A DNA stretch of 49,252 bases from Candidatus Saccharimonadota bacterium (GTDB taxonomy: Bacteria > Patescibacteriota > Saccharimonadia > Saccharimonadales > Saccharimonadaceae): assembly GCA_009777625.1 (NCBI GenBank), contig WRLL01000006.1, positions 1 to 49,252 of the forward strand, read 5' to 3'. The translations under genes and the position numbers were made by a program. The notes below the pieces were generated by a model. The model was not told the DNA's origin, ran no database searches, and saw only the letters and a list, made by a program, of their open reading frames with translations. Positions 7,920 to 17,816 of the stretch are shown piece by piece (position 1 is the first letter of the stretch; every line of letters begins with the position of its first letter).

Positions 7920-10079
7920 ATGGAAAAGTACGAGGAAATCATCGTTGCGGCGATCAAGAAACTGTTCAACATCGATGCCGAAGTCAAATTGACCCGGCCC
8001 GAGGCAAGGTTTGGTGATTACGCAACCAATGCGGCACTGACAATAGCTAAGGAGGTTGGTGAAAATCCGCGCGAAATCGCCGAGGCTTTAGCGGCGGAAC
8101 TGCAGGGGAACGATGCGTTTTCCGAAGTCGCTATCGCCGGTCCGGGCTTTATAAACTTAAAAATCTCGGCGCGGCATTTGGCGGCGCAGTTGGAATCCTT
8201 GAACCAAGAAATCGATCCGGCCAACGGCGAATACGCTGGCAAAGTTGTTGTAACGGAATTCTCTGACCCAAATCCGTTCAAGGTTCTACATGCTGGCCAC
8301 CTCTACACTAGCGTAGTTGGCGATGCTGTCAGCAATCTGATCGAGGCAACGGGCGGCCGCGTCCATCGCGTGAATTACGGCGGCGACGTCGGGCTGCACG
8401 CGGCGAAAACTATGTGGAGTATCGTGCAATTCTTGGGCGGCGAATTTCCTGAAAAATTGAATGAAGTCGAAACGGCGCGGGCTGAATGGTTAGCGGCGCG
8501 CTATGTCGAGGGCAACACGGCCTATGAAACTGACCCTGCGGTTGCAGCTGAAATTAAATCCTTTAACAAACGGATTTACGATTTACACGCGACCGATGAT
8601 CACGACAGCGATTTCGCGAAAATTTATTGGGAATGTCGCCAGTGGAGCTACGATTCTTTTGAAGAATTTTATGCTCGGATTGGCGTCAAATTCGAGAAAT
8701 ATTATCCCGAAAGCAGCGTGACGGACTTGGGCCTGAAAACCGTGCGCGAGCAATTGGCCAAAGGCGTTTACAAAGAGTCGGACGGCGCGGTGATTTTCGA
8801 CGGCGAAAAGTTCGGTCTGCATACGCGGGTGTTCATCAACAGAGAAGGCCTGCCGACTTACGAAGCGAAAGAGGTCGGACTGAGCCTGACGAAATGGCAG
8901 GATTACCATTTCGACGAATCGATCATCATCACCGGCAGCGAACAGCAGGAGTACATGCAGGTCGTGCAAAAATCGATCGAGCAGTTTCGACCGGATTTGA
9001 CGTCAAAAACGCGACATTTCACCAACGGCTTGGTCAAAATGGCCGGTGGTGTCAAGATCAGCAGCCGAACTGGTCAGGGGATTCGAGCGGGCGAAGCCTT
9101 GGACATGACGGCCGACGCGCAGGAAGCGGCGCAGGGCAATCGTGAGATGAAGACAATCTTGGGCGCGATTAAATATGCTTTCCTGAAAAACAATATCGGC
9201 CCGGATCTGATTTTTGATCCGGCGATTTCGGTCAGTTTGACCGGCAACAGCGGGCCTTATGTGCAGTACGCCGCAGTTCGTGTGAACAAAATCTTGCGCG
9301 ATAACGACATGGCGATCAACCCAGAGAACTTGCCGGTCGTAAAGCGCGAAATCGTCGGCGGTTTTATCGTGTCGAATGACAAAAAGATTTTGTTGGGTGG
9401 AAATCGCGCGGGTGGCGTATATGAAGGCCAACTGATCGTGCCGGGCGGTGGCATTGACGGCGATGAAACAAAGATGGAAGCGCTGGCGCGTGAAATGCGC
9501 GAAGAGGTTGGCATAGATATCGCGAAGGCAAAAGTCAGCAAAATTCGTGTTTCTTCGGGCGGGGCCAGCAAGACTTTGCGCCAGGACGAACATGGTTTTA
9601 AGGCTGGCGATAGGGTTTGGGTTGACATGGCCTTTCATAATTATTTGATCGAATTTGATCAGCTGGCCGATGAAATTCCGGTGAAGGTCGAGGATGACTT
9701 TGATTACGCTGAATGGTTTTCGCGGGCTGAACTGGCGCAGAAGAATATGAGTCAGCCAACGGTGGAAACTCTTGGCTATATGGGCTGGCTGGATGATGAG
9801 AAATACGATCACGCGGCCGAAAAAACCTTGATCCTGAAATTGTTGGGATACCCCGAAATTTTACGCATCGCGGCGCACGAATATGAACCGCACCGGATTG
9901 CGACCTACGTTTACGAATTGGCGCGGGAGTTGAATCGCTATTATGAAACGACACCGGTGGCGACAAAGGATGTACCAGCGGATATTAAAGCGGCTCGGTT
10001 AGATCTATTATCAAGAATATCCGATATCTTCAACAGGAGCTTGGGGATCCTCGGAATAGACGTCCCAGAAAAAATGTGA
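7920..10079 (+). CDS. argS: arginyl-tRNA synthetase with an inserted NUDIX domain
   Basis: SDPNPFKVLHAGHLYTSVVGD, KMAGGVKISSRTGQGI, GPYVQYAAVRVNKIL, DALR-like C-terminus; NUDIX box GGIDGDETKMEALAREMREEVGI; start moved to MEKYEEII. Confidence 0.92.
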   Translation: MEKYEEIIVAAIKKLFNIDAEVKLTRPEARFGDYATNAALTIAKEVGENPREIAEALAAELQGNDAFSEVAIAGPGFINLKISARHLAAQLESLNQEIDPANGEYAGKVVVTEFSDPNPFKVLHAGHLYTSVVGDAVSNLIEATGGRVHRVNYGGDVGLHAAKTMWSIVQFLGGEFPEKLNEVETARAEWLAARYVEGNTAYETDPAVAAEIKSFNKRIYDLHATDDHDSDFAKIYWECRQWSYDSFEEFYARIGVKFEKYYPESSVTDLGLKTVREQLAKGVYKESDGAVIFDGEKFGLHTRVFINREGLPTYEAKEVGLSLTKWQDYHFDESIIITGSEQQEYMQVVQKSIEQFRPDLTSKTRHFTNGLVKMAGGVKISSRTGQGIRAGEALDMTADAQEAAQGNREMKTILGAIKYAFLKNNIGPDLIFDPAISVSLTGNSGPYVQYAAVRVNKILRDNDMAINPENLPVVKREIVGGFIVSNDKKILLGGNRAGGVYEGQLIVPGGGIDGDETKMEALAREMREEVGIDIAKAKVSKIRVSSGGASKTLRQDEHGFKAGDRVWVDMAFHNYLIEFDQLADEIPVKVEDDFDYAEWFSRAELAQKNMSQPTVETLGYMGWLDDEKYDHAAEKTLILKLLGYPEILRIAAHEYEPHRIATYVYELARELNRYYETTPVATKDVPADIKAARLDLLSRISDIFNRSLGILGIDVPEKM

Positions 10080-10378
10080 ACTCAAGTCTTTAGCTGCAGC
10101 TCCATTTCGCAATGCAGCATAAACGAGCACTGCAGTTCTTACGTTAGAGTCAGCTTCTTCATGTCTTCCTTCTGAACGCTGGATATCCACTAAAGCGGAT
10201 ATCACCCCGGCCAACTCCGGGTTTTCTTTAGCAAACAAGGCCATTTGATTGCGTATATATTCATCATCTATGTCTACTCATGTTGTAAAATCTACATATA
10301 GCGTAAGCAGCTTAACGTGATACAATAGATGTAGTGCTTGGGCAACACTGAGATAAACAATGTAAGTGAGGGGGTATT

Positions 10379-13300
10379 ATGGCTCAGGATCAACGAATTT
10401 TTGGTGTACCGCGAGAGGAAAAGCGCGATGACAAGCGCGGAACACGGTCTGCGAAACGCGAGGGTCGCAGTGAATCGGCTGGTGCGTCGAACAATCAACA
10501 AACGACGACTAACAAAAGTGCGCGGACTTCTGGCAAAAAATTGACTTTTGATTATATTTTCTCGACGCCGGGTGTTGATCCTTATACGCAAGTAAAATGG
10601 GAAAAACGTGATGTCGTCATGACCAACTGGCGCGACGGTAGCGTCAACTTTGAACAAAAGGGCGTGGAATTTCCCGATTTTTGGAGCATGAATGCCACGC
10701 AAATCGTGACCAGCAAATACTTCCGCGGCGTTATGGGCTCGGCGACCCGCGAGAAATCCTTGAAACAATTGATTGATCGCGTGGTCGGCAAGTACGTCGA
10801 ACAAGGCGTAAAAGACGATTACTTCGATAGCGAAAAATCGGCGCAGATCTTTTCCCAAGAAATGAAATACATGCTGCTGCACCAGATGTTTGCCTTTAAC
10901 TCTCCGGTTTGGTTTAATGTCGGCCTGAAGGACGTTCCGCAGCAGGTGTCGGCCTGTTTCATTTTGGGTGTCGAAGATTCGATGGAATCGATCCTCAACT
11001 GGTACACCGAAGAAGGACGAATTTTCAAGCGGGGTTCTGGCGCCGGCGTTAACCTATCGCGTTTACGCGGTACAGTCGAAGGATTATCAACTGGCGGCGA
11101 ATCCAGTGGCCCAGTGTCATTCATGCGTGGCGCGGATGCTAGCGCTGGCACGATCCGACAGGGCGGCGCAACCAGACAGGCGGCCAAAATGGTCGTCCTG
11201 GACATTGATCACCCCGACATCGAAGAATTTATCTATATAAAGGCCGAAGAACAGAAAAAGATTCAGGTCTTGTCGGACGCCGGTTTCGACATGCAAATGG
11301 GCGGCAAGGACATCGTTTCGGTCCAGTTCCAGAACGCCAACAACTCTGTTCGTGTCAGCGACGAATTCATGAAAGCCGTCGAAGCCGGTGCGCCGTTCGC
11401 GCTGCGGGCACGCCGCAATGGCGAAGTCGTCGAAACAGTCGATGCTCGCGAACTGTGGCGCAAGATTGCCGACGCGGCTTGGCAGTGTGCCGACCCAGGT
11501 TTGCAGTACGACGACACGATTAACGCCTGGCACACTATTCCGGCCGAGGGCAAAATCACGGCCAGCAATCCTTGTTCGGAATATATGTCGATCGACAATT
11601 CGTCATGCAATTTGGCGTCGATTAATCTGCTGAAATTCTTATCCGACGATGGCCAGTTTGACTACGAGAAGTTCACATCGGCCGTCGAGATCATCTTCAC
11701 CGCCATGGACCTCAGCGTGACATTTGGCGATTTCCCAACCGAGCTGATCGGCGAGAACACGCGCAAATTCCGCCAGCTGGGCCTCGGTTACGCTAATTTA
11801 GGCGCGATGTTGATGGCGATTGGTTTACCGTACGATTCGCAGGAAGGGCAGAATGCGGCAGCGGCGATCACTTCGCTAATGACGGCGGCGGCTTATCGTC
11901 GGAGTGCGGAATTGGCCAGTTCGGTTGGCACGTTCCACAACTTTGACAAGAATCGTGACGCCATGACCAGCGTGCTGCGTCGCCACGCGCAGGCTTCTTT
12001 GGAAAAGACCGACGAAATTGTCGATCAGGATCTGCACATCAATGCCGAAGACATAATTTTCGCGGCCAACCGCGAGTGGGAAAACGCATTGAAGTTGGGG
12101 GCCGAGCACGGCTGGCGTAACTCGCAGGCGACGCTGCTGGCGCCGACTGGCACGATCGGTTTCATGATGGACTGCGACACGACGGGTATCGAGCCGGACT
12201 TTGCCTTGATCAAGTTCAACAAAACCGCCAACGGCGTCTCGATCAAGCAGGTCAACCACACTGTGCCGCGAGCGTTGAAAACGCTAGGCTACGAACTCGA
12301 CCAAATCGAAAAGATCGTGGCTTACATTAAAGAGCAAGGCAACGTCGTCGGCGCGCCCGAGCTGAAAATCGAGGATTACGCGGTGTTCGACTGCGCGGTC
12401 GGCGAGCGTTCGATCGAGCCAATGGGCCACGTCCGCATGATGGCCGCGGCGCAGCCGTTCCTGTCAGGCGCGATCTCCAAAACCGTCAACATGCCGGAAT
12501 CAGCCACGATCGACGAGATCGAGGAAGTCTATCTGCAAGGTTGGAAAATGGGCCTGAAAGCCATCGCAGTTTACCGCGACAACTGTAAAGTTGGCCAACC
12601 ACTCAGCGATGTGAAATCCCAGAAAAAAGCCGACGACCTAGTCGAAGAAGTCGAACACGTTGCGCCAGAAATCCTGCGTGGCCACAAAAAGAAAATGCCC
12701 AAGATCCGACCCAGCGTTACGTACTCGTACGAAATCGCCGGCACCAAAGGCTACATAATGGCTGGTTCGTATCCGGACGACGGCTTGGGCGAAGTGTTCT
12801 TAAGAGTTGCTAAGCAAGGCTCGACATTGGCAGGACTGATGGATGCATTTTCCGTCGCAGTGTCGGTGGCCTTACAATACGGCGTGCCGCTGGAAAAATT
12901 CGTCGAGAAGTTCATCAACATGCGCTTTGAACCGGCCGGCATGACTAACGACCCGGATATCCGTTTTGCCCAGAGTCCGGTCGACTACATCTTCCGCCGA
13001 CTGGCGCTGGATTACTTGCCATTCGATGTGCGTGCTAGCTACGGAATTTACACAACCGAAGAACGAATGCGTGCTATAGAAACCGGTGTCTACGAACCGA
13101 TCAACATGGAAAGCGACCGCGATCTGGCCGACAACGCACCAGAAATCAAGGTCGAACCGGCGCCGGAAGTTCCAGAAAATATCGAGGCCCTAGAGAAGAA
13201 AGTCGAAAAGGTTGAAAAGCCCGCCAGTGCCGCGAAAGTCGCGCCCGAATTAGCGCCAGTCGAGGCACACTCGACGGCCGATCTGGTAGCGGCCGACAAC

Positions 13301-13396
13301 GACGCGCCGATGTGTATGAACTGCGGGGTCAAGATGCGACCGGCTGGATCGTGCCACATTTGTGAGCAGTGTGGGTCAACGAGCGGGTGTTCGTAA
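10379..13396 (+). CDS. nrdJ: adenosylcobalamin-dependent (class II) ribonucleotide reductase
   Basis: FNSPVWFNVG, RGSGAGVNLSRLRG, NPCSEY, C-terminal CMNCGVKMRPAGSCHICEQCGSTSGCS. Confidence 0.92.
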   Translation: MAQDQRIFGVPREEKRDDKRGTRSAKREGRSESAGASNNQQTTTNKSARTSGKKLTFDYIFSTPGVDPYTQVKWEKRDVVMTNWRDGSVNFEQKGVEFPDFWSMNATQIVTSKYFRGVMGSATREKSLKQLIDRVVGKYVEQGVKDDYFDSEKSAQIFSQEMKYMLLHQMFAFNSPVWFNVGLKDVPQQVSACFILGVEDSMESILNWYTEEGRIFKRGSGAGVNLSRLRGTVEGLSTGGESSGPVSFMRGADASAGTIRQGGATRQAAKMVVLDIDHPDIEEFIYIKAEEQKKIQVLSDAGFDMQMGGKDIVSVQFQNANNSVRVSDEFMKAVEAGAPFALRARRNGEVVETVDARELWRKIADAAWQCADPGLQYDDTINAWHTIPAEGKITASNPCSEYMSIDNSSCNLASINLLKFLSDDGQFDYEKFTSAVEIIFTAMDLSVTFGDFPTELIGENTRKFRQLGLGYANLGAMLMAIGLPYDSQEGQNAAAAITSLMTAAAYRRSAELASSVGTFHNFDKNRDAMTSVLRRHAQASLEKTDEIVDQDLHINAEDIIFAANREWENALKLGAEHGWRNSQATLLAPTGTIGFMMDCDTTGIEPDFALIKFNKTANGVSIKQVNHTVPRALKTLGYELDQIEKIVAYIKEQGNVVGAPELKIEDYAVFDCAVGERSIEPMGHVRMMAAAQPFLSGAISKTVNMPESATIDEIEEVYLQGWKMGLKAIAVYRDNCKVGQPLSDVKSQKKADDLVEEVEHVAPEILRGHKKKMPKIRPSVTYSYEIAGTKGYIMAGSYPDDGLGEVFLRVAKQGSTLAGLMDAFSVAVSVALQYGVPLEKFVEKFINMRFEPAGMTNDPDIRFAQSPVDYIFRRLALDYLPFDVRASYGIYTTEERMRAIETGVYEPINMESDRDLADNAPEIKVEPAPEVPENIEALEKKVEKVEKPASAAKVAPELAPVEAHSTADLVAADNDAPMCMNCGVKMRPAGSCHICEQCGSTSGCS

Positions 13397-13418
13397 ATAA
13401 CACTGAGATAGGTGCAAT

Positions 13419-13730
13419 ATGAACGGCGAAGCTTTAGAAAGAATCCCGTGTGACTACGCTGCTGGCTGTCCTGTTGCAAAAACCAAAGGGGGCTGCGGCG
13501 AAGATACCCACCATCGTTTCTGGCCAGCTAGTATTTACAAAACTTTGATCGATGTAATATTTCGTGAACTGTCGTCGAACAAAGTAGAAATATGTCGAAG
13601 ATTGCACGAAGAAATCCACGATGGAGATCCTCCTGAAAAGCCATCCAGAAAATTCATGGTTCGGGCAATAAACAGAACCAACCAAAAGCGGCGAAAGATG
13701 ATGCGTGCGACGGCAGAACAACGTCGTTAA
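13419..13730 (+). CDS. hypothetical Cys/His-containing small protein
   Basis: CDYAAGCPVAKTKGGCGEDTHHRFWP; tandem with nrdJ. Confidence 0.55.
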   Translation: MNGEALERIPCDYAAGCPVAKTKGGCGEDTHHRFWPASIYKTLIDVIFRELSSNKVEICRRLHEEIHDGDPPEKPSRKFMVRAINRTNQKRRKMMRATAEQRR

Positions 13731-13881
13731 GCGAGGCTTGATGAATTACGAGGCTATTCTATTACAGAGTTAAAAGTTCTCCTTGAGGTATATCGGGGAT
13801 CGCGCAAAGAAAAAGACGAGCTGGTTGGATTAGTTGAAGAAGCCCTGGCAGAACACGATGAAACGGAGTATAATGGTTAGC

Positions 13882-14418
13882 GTGACAAAGAAAGCTAGCT
13901 TGCTATGGATCGACCTAGAAATGACCGGTCTGGATCCGATCAAAGATCGAATCATCGAAGTCGGCATAATTGCGACGGACTGGGATTTTAACGAAATTGC
14001 ACGTTTTGAAGCGGCCGTAAAAGTTGATGACAAATTGGTCAAGAAGCGTTTGGCCGGTGAATTTTGGGAAAAAAATGCTGTAGCGCGCGATGAACTTCTT
14101 AAACAAAATGCCGAGGCAAAGAAAAAGGCAAAAGCTGTCGAAAACGAACTTCTCAAATTCCTTGACGAGAATTTTGATTTGACGCAGCCGATTTATCTGG
14201 CCGGGAATTCGATTCATCAGGATCAAAAATTCATCGAGCGCGAATGGCCGCGACTGAACGCGCGATTGCATTATCGCCAGCTCGATGTTACGGCCTGGAA
14301 AATTATTCTTGAAAATCGCGGCATCCATTTCATCAAGCCCGAAGCTCATCGTGCCATGAGCGACATCGAAGGCTCGATCGCTGAGCTAAAATACTATCTG
14401 AAGAAAGCCAAGTTTTGA
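13882..14418 (+). CDS. orn: oligoribonuclease (DnaQ-like 3'-5' exonuclease)
   Basis: LLWIDLEMTGLDPIKDRIIEVG, AGNSIHQDQKFI, HRAMSDIEGSI; GTG 13882 preferred because TATAAT (13869-13874) overlaps the ATG at 13873. Confidence 0.85.
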   Translation: MTKKASLLWIDLEMTGLDPIKDRIIEVGIIATDWDFNEIARFEAAVKVDDKLVKKRLAGEFWEKNAVARDELLKQNAEAKKKAKAVENELLKFLDENFDLTQPIYLAGNSIHQDQKFIEREWPRLNARLHYRQLDVTAWKIILENRGIHFIKPEAHRAMSDIEGSIAELKYYLKKAKF

Positions 14419-14738
14419 TGCTAACGCGTCAGGAAATCGAAACTTACATCATGTCCATGCCAAACGCCTGGCTAGATTTTCCGTTTGACGAGAAAACTGC
14501 TGTTTACAAGGTAGCCAGCGGCAAAATGTTTGCGCTGGTTGCTGATGACTCGAACCCATTACGAATTAGCCTGAAGTGCGATCCGAACTTATCTGAGTTA
14601 TTAAGGGAAAAGTACGAATCGGTTTTGCCGGGGTATCATTTGAACAAGAAACATTGGATTACGGTTATCATGACTGGGCAGCTGGCTGATGATGAAGTGA
14701 AGGATTTGATTCGCCACAGTTACGAACTTGTAAAGTGA
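14415..14738 (+). CDS. MmcQ/YjbR family protein
   Basis: AWLDFPFDEKTAVYKV..KMFALV...LKCDP...PGYHLNKKHWITV. Confidence 0.85.
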   Translation: MMLTRQEIETYIMSMPNAWLDFPFDEKTAVYKVASGKMFALVADDSNPLRISLKCDPNLSELLREKYESVLPGYHLNKKHWITVIMTGQLADDEVKDLIRHSYELVK

Positions 14739-15719
14739 TTACTCTGCCAGACGACGATACAGTTCTTTAATATCATTCTTTGCTTTAGTTAGGGCGTCTT
14801 TTTGGCTTGTTATCGTAACTTGCTGATCCAGATCATTCAGCGCTGTGTACGTCGCGTCGAGCTGTGCTTTCAATGTTTCGGCGTAGACCGATTCGATATT
14901 ACTGCTGGCTTTGGCCGAGTCGAGCTTGGCGATGAAGCCCGGCGTACCTGGCGGATTTTTCTCATCTGCCAGAGTAAAGATTCTGCCTAGGTCATTGCGG
15001 CGTGACAAGGTGATCAAATTGGTTTCAGCGATGGACCTGACAGTGCTAGACGTTTTGATATTGTTCTTGCCATAATTGATCAGTGTTTGCAAGTTTGTCA
15101 GTTCGGTGCCGACGGCGATGGCTGCCTGCTGTGGGGCTTGACTAATGTTGCTGGTAACAGCGACAGCGATAATTGTGGCAAGGCTGGCAAATGCCAACAC
15201 GCCGCCAATGATTATAACCTTACCGGAAAAGAATTTACTGCCGCCACTTTTTTGCGGCGCGATTTGATTCAAGTAATCAGCGGCCGAGTTGGCGGCCGGC
15301 GCAGGAGATGGATTTGCTGGGGCTGTTTCCGATGTGTCTGATGGCAGTGTGCTATAGAGGCTGCTCGGTGCTGGATTCAACACAGTCTGCTGTCCGTTGC
15401 CATCGGCCGGTGAATCGATTCGATAAATGTTATCTGGTTGGGTGATAGCCGGCGGGACGTTCGAAACATTATCTGTCGTACCATTAGGGTTGGCGACAGA
15501 TACAATATTTTCTTTGGATTTATCATAACCGGCCAAAGTGCTAGCCGCGGTGGCGTTAGGCTGGTCAGCTGTTTGTGAATTAGTCGCTTGTTTTATCGAT
15601 TCAACTTCGGCCGATTGACGCGCAAACGGATCAGGCATGCCAGATGTGAAAGCCGCCGCTGGCCCATTGTCATTGGTTGGTTTAAGCAGAGAAGGTTGTT
15701 CCGGGTCGTTGGGATTCAT
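14739..15719 (-). CDS. hypothetical membrane-anchored protein with Pro/Ser/Asn-rich N-terminus
   Basis: Single TM segment IIIGGVLAFASLATIIAVAV. Confidence 0.65.
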   Translation of the reverse strand: MNPNDPEQPSLLKPTNDNGPAAAFTSGMPDPFARQSAEVESIKQATNSQTADQPNATAASTLAGYDKSKENIVSVANPNGTTDNVSNVPPAITQPDNIYRIDSPADGNGQQTVLNPAPSSLYSTLPSDTSETAPANPSPAPAANSAADYLNQIAPQKSGGSKFFSGKVIIIGGVLAFASLATIIAVAVTSNISQAPQQAAIAVGTELTNLQTLINYGKNNIKTSSTVRSIAETNLITLSRRNDLGRIFTLADEKNPPGTPGFIAKLDSAKASSNIESVYAETLKAQLDATYTALNDLDQQVTITSQKDALTKAKNDIKELYRRLAE

Positions 15720-15794
15720 GTGGTAATTTTAGCATAAGCGTCGTAAGTTTGCTAGCTGCTTAGTCGACAGGGGCAACTGTGGTAGAATATAGAT

Positions 15795-17771
15795 ATGAAC
15801 GATGCCAAGGAGGAGGTGCGCAGTCGTCTGGCGATCGAGGACGTCATCGGTGAATATGTCCAGCTGAAGCGAGCCGGGCGTTATTGGCGCGGCCTTAGTC
15901 CTTTTACCAACGAGAAAACGCCGAGCTTTTTCGTGACGCCCGAGCGTGATATTTGGCATGATTTTTCCAGCAATCAGGGCGGCGATATTTTTTCTTTCAT
16001 TGAATTGGTCGAAGGTGTCAGTTTCCGCGAAGCGCTGGAACTTTTGGCGCGAAAAGCTGGTGTTGATTTGTCGCAGTACGATCAAAATGCGCCGCGTGAT
16101 TTGTCGAAACGAAAAGAGCGAATTTTGTCGATGAACGTCGTGGCGACGAATTATTTCCAGCGCGAAATGACGAAAAATCGCGGTGCGTTGGACTATATTT
16201 TTAAGAAAAGGAAGTTGTCGCGCGAGACGGCGCTGGAGTGGGGGATTGGTTTTGCGCCAGAAAATCCTTCATTGAAAAAGATTTTGTTGGACAAGAAGTT
16301 TGATCAGCCAGAAATCCGCGGCGCTGGCCTGGTCGGGCCGAGCGGCGGCGAGATGTTTCGCTCGCGCATGATGATTCCTTTAAGAGACGGACAAGGCCAA
16401 GTTGTGGGATTTACCGGGCGAATCATCGGCGAAGGTATGCCGAAATATTTGAATACGCCAGCGACGCTTTTGTATGACAAAGGCCGACAGGTTTTTGGAC
16501 TGAACTTTGCCAAGCAGGCGATCCGAGCGGCTGATTTTTCCGTTATTGTCGAAGGAAATTTGGACGTAATTTCGTCGCATCAGGCTGGTGTGAAAAACGT
16601 CGTGGCCTGCGCGGGAACGGCGCTGACGACTTGGCATTTGAAAAGTTTGGGCCGGTTGAGTCGCAACGTGCGGTTGTGTTTCGACGGCGACAAAGCTGGT
16701 GTGGCGGCGACCGAGCGGGCGATTGGATTGGCCGAACCGCTGGATTTGAAATTGTCGGTCATCAATTTGCCAGATGAGGTAAAGGATCCGGATGAGTTGA
16801 TCCAGAAAGGTGCGACTGTCATTCCGAGCGAAGTCGAGGAATCTGTGCAGCGTCATCCCAAACTTGGGCGCAGCGTTCGGAACGAACCTTTGGGATCCAG
16901 TGAAAAAGAAGCTGTCAAAGACTGGATTCCGGATCAAGCGGAACGCCCCTCACCTGATTCATCTGGTGAGGGGGTCCGGGATGACGTAGCAGAGAAATCC
17001 CCTTGGCAAATCGCCATCGAAAACACCACACCAGCCGTCGATTGGGTGATCGAAAAATACGCCGCCGAGCAGGATCTATCCACGGCCGACGGCAAAAAAG
17101 AATTGACCACGCGGGCGCTGAAATTGATCAGAAATCTGAGCGACGCCGTGGAAATCGAATTCTATTTGGATAAGCTAGCGCGGCTGACCGGAGTAAGTTT
17201 GGACGCTCTTAAACAAAAAATGTATTCAACCACGACAGAGGCAAAACCGCGCAAAAACCTCAAGCCGATCAAATCGCCGCGCCGTGAATACAGCCGCCAA
17301 ACCGAGCAGTTTTTCCTTAACCAGATTTTTGCTGTGGCGTTGAAGCAGCCGCGTTTGCGCAGTGTGCTGAATAACTTACCGGACGAGTATTTGACGAAAA
17401 ACTTTGCCGAGCTGAAATATTTCTTACTCGACAAAACGACGGAAATCACGCCGGAGATGGCCGACAAAATGGCCGAGCTGGAAATTATCGCCGCGCAAGA
17501 ATTGGCTGGTGATGTCGACGAGCGATTGTTGATGTTGAATTACTTGAACGAATTGGAAAAATCGAAACTGCGTGCCAAATTCGACAGCCTGAACGCCGAA
17601 TTGGCGGCGACGTTGGAAAACGAATCGGACGATCAAAACGTGGCACGCGCGAAATTGTTGAACGGCGCGGTCAACGGGCTGAAGAAGGATTTGACGGCGT
17701 TGGAGAAGACTTCGGCGCGGGATGATTTCGCGGGATTACGACAGATTTGGGGAGGACGAAAAGGCGAATAA
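15795..17771 (+). CDS. dnaG: DNA primase with an inserted repeat-encoded segment
   Basis: RSRLAIEDVIGEYVQLKRAGRYWRGLSPFTNEKTPSFFVTP; TOPRIM VVEGNLDVISSHQAG-type, CFDGDKAG. Confidence 0.92.
   Translation: MNDAKEEVRSRLAIEDVIGEYVQLKRAGRYWRGLSPFTNEKTPSFFVTPERDIWHDFSSNQGGDIFSFIELVEGVSFREALELLARKAGVDLSQYDQNAPRDLSKRKERILSMNVVATNYFQREMTKNRGALDYIFKKRKLSRETALEWGIGFAPENPSLKKILLDKKFDQPEIRGAGLVGPSGGEMFRSRMMIPLRDGQGQVVGFTGRIIGEGMPKYLNTPATLLYDKGRQVFGLNFAKQAIRAADFSVIVEGNLDVISSHQAGVKNVVACAGTALTTWHLKSLGRLSRNVRLCFDGDKAGVAATERAIGLAEPLDLKLSVINLPDEVKDPDELIQKGATVIPSEVEESVQRHPKLGRSVRNEPLGSSEKEAVKDWIPDQAERPSPDSSGEGVRDDVAEKSPWQIAIENTTPAVDWVIEKYAAEQDLSTADGKKELTTRALKLIRNLSDAVEIEFYLDKLARLTGVSLDALKQKMYSTTTEAKPRKNLKPIKSPRREYSRQTEQFFLNQIFAVALKQPRLRSVLNNLPDEYLTKNFAELKYFLLDKTTEITPEMADKMAELEIIAAQELAGDVDERLLMLNYLNELEKSKLRAKFDSLNAELAATLENESDDQNVARAKLLNGAVNGLKKDLTALEKTSARDDFAGLRQIWGGRKGE
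16818..16985 (+). repeat. Three consecutive palindromic repeat modules inside dnaG
   Basis: GTCATTCCGAGCGAAGTCGAGGAATCT; GTCATCCCAAA..TTTGGGATCC; GGATTCCGGA..CCCCTCACC..GGTGAGGGG..TCCGGGATGAC. Confidence 0.8.
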
Positions 17772-17816
17772 TTTTTATGATTTTTGGTGTAGAATATTAG
17801 AAAAGGAGGGCGGCAC

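Noticed and set aside
9003-9812. Large antisense ORFs (e.g. 269 aa opposite argS, 247 aa opposite pnp)
   Set aside because: Complete overlap with strongly supported genes; compositional shadows with no recognisable domains
10011-10244. 77-aa minus-strand ORF overlapping the argS 3' end
   Set aside because: Possible small gene, but overlap and lack of recognisable features leave it unsupported
10344-13410. 12-mer AACACTGAGATA both before and after nrdJ
   Set aside because: Many 12-mer pairs are expected by chance in 49 kb, and there is no supporting structure
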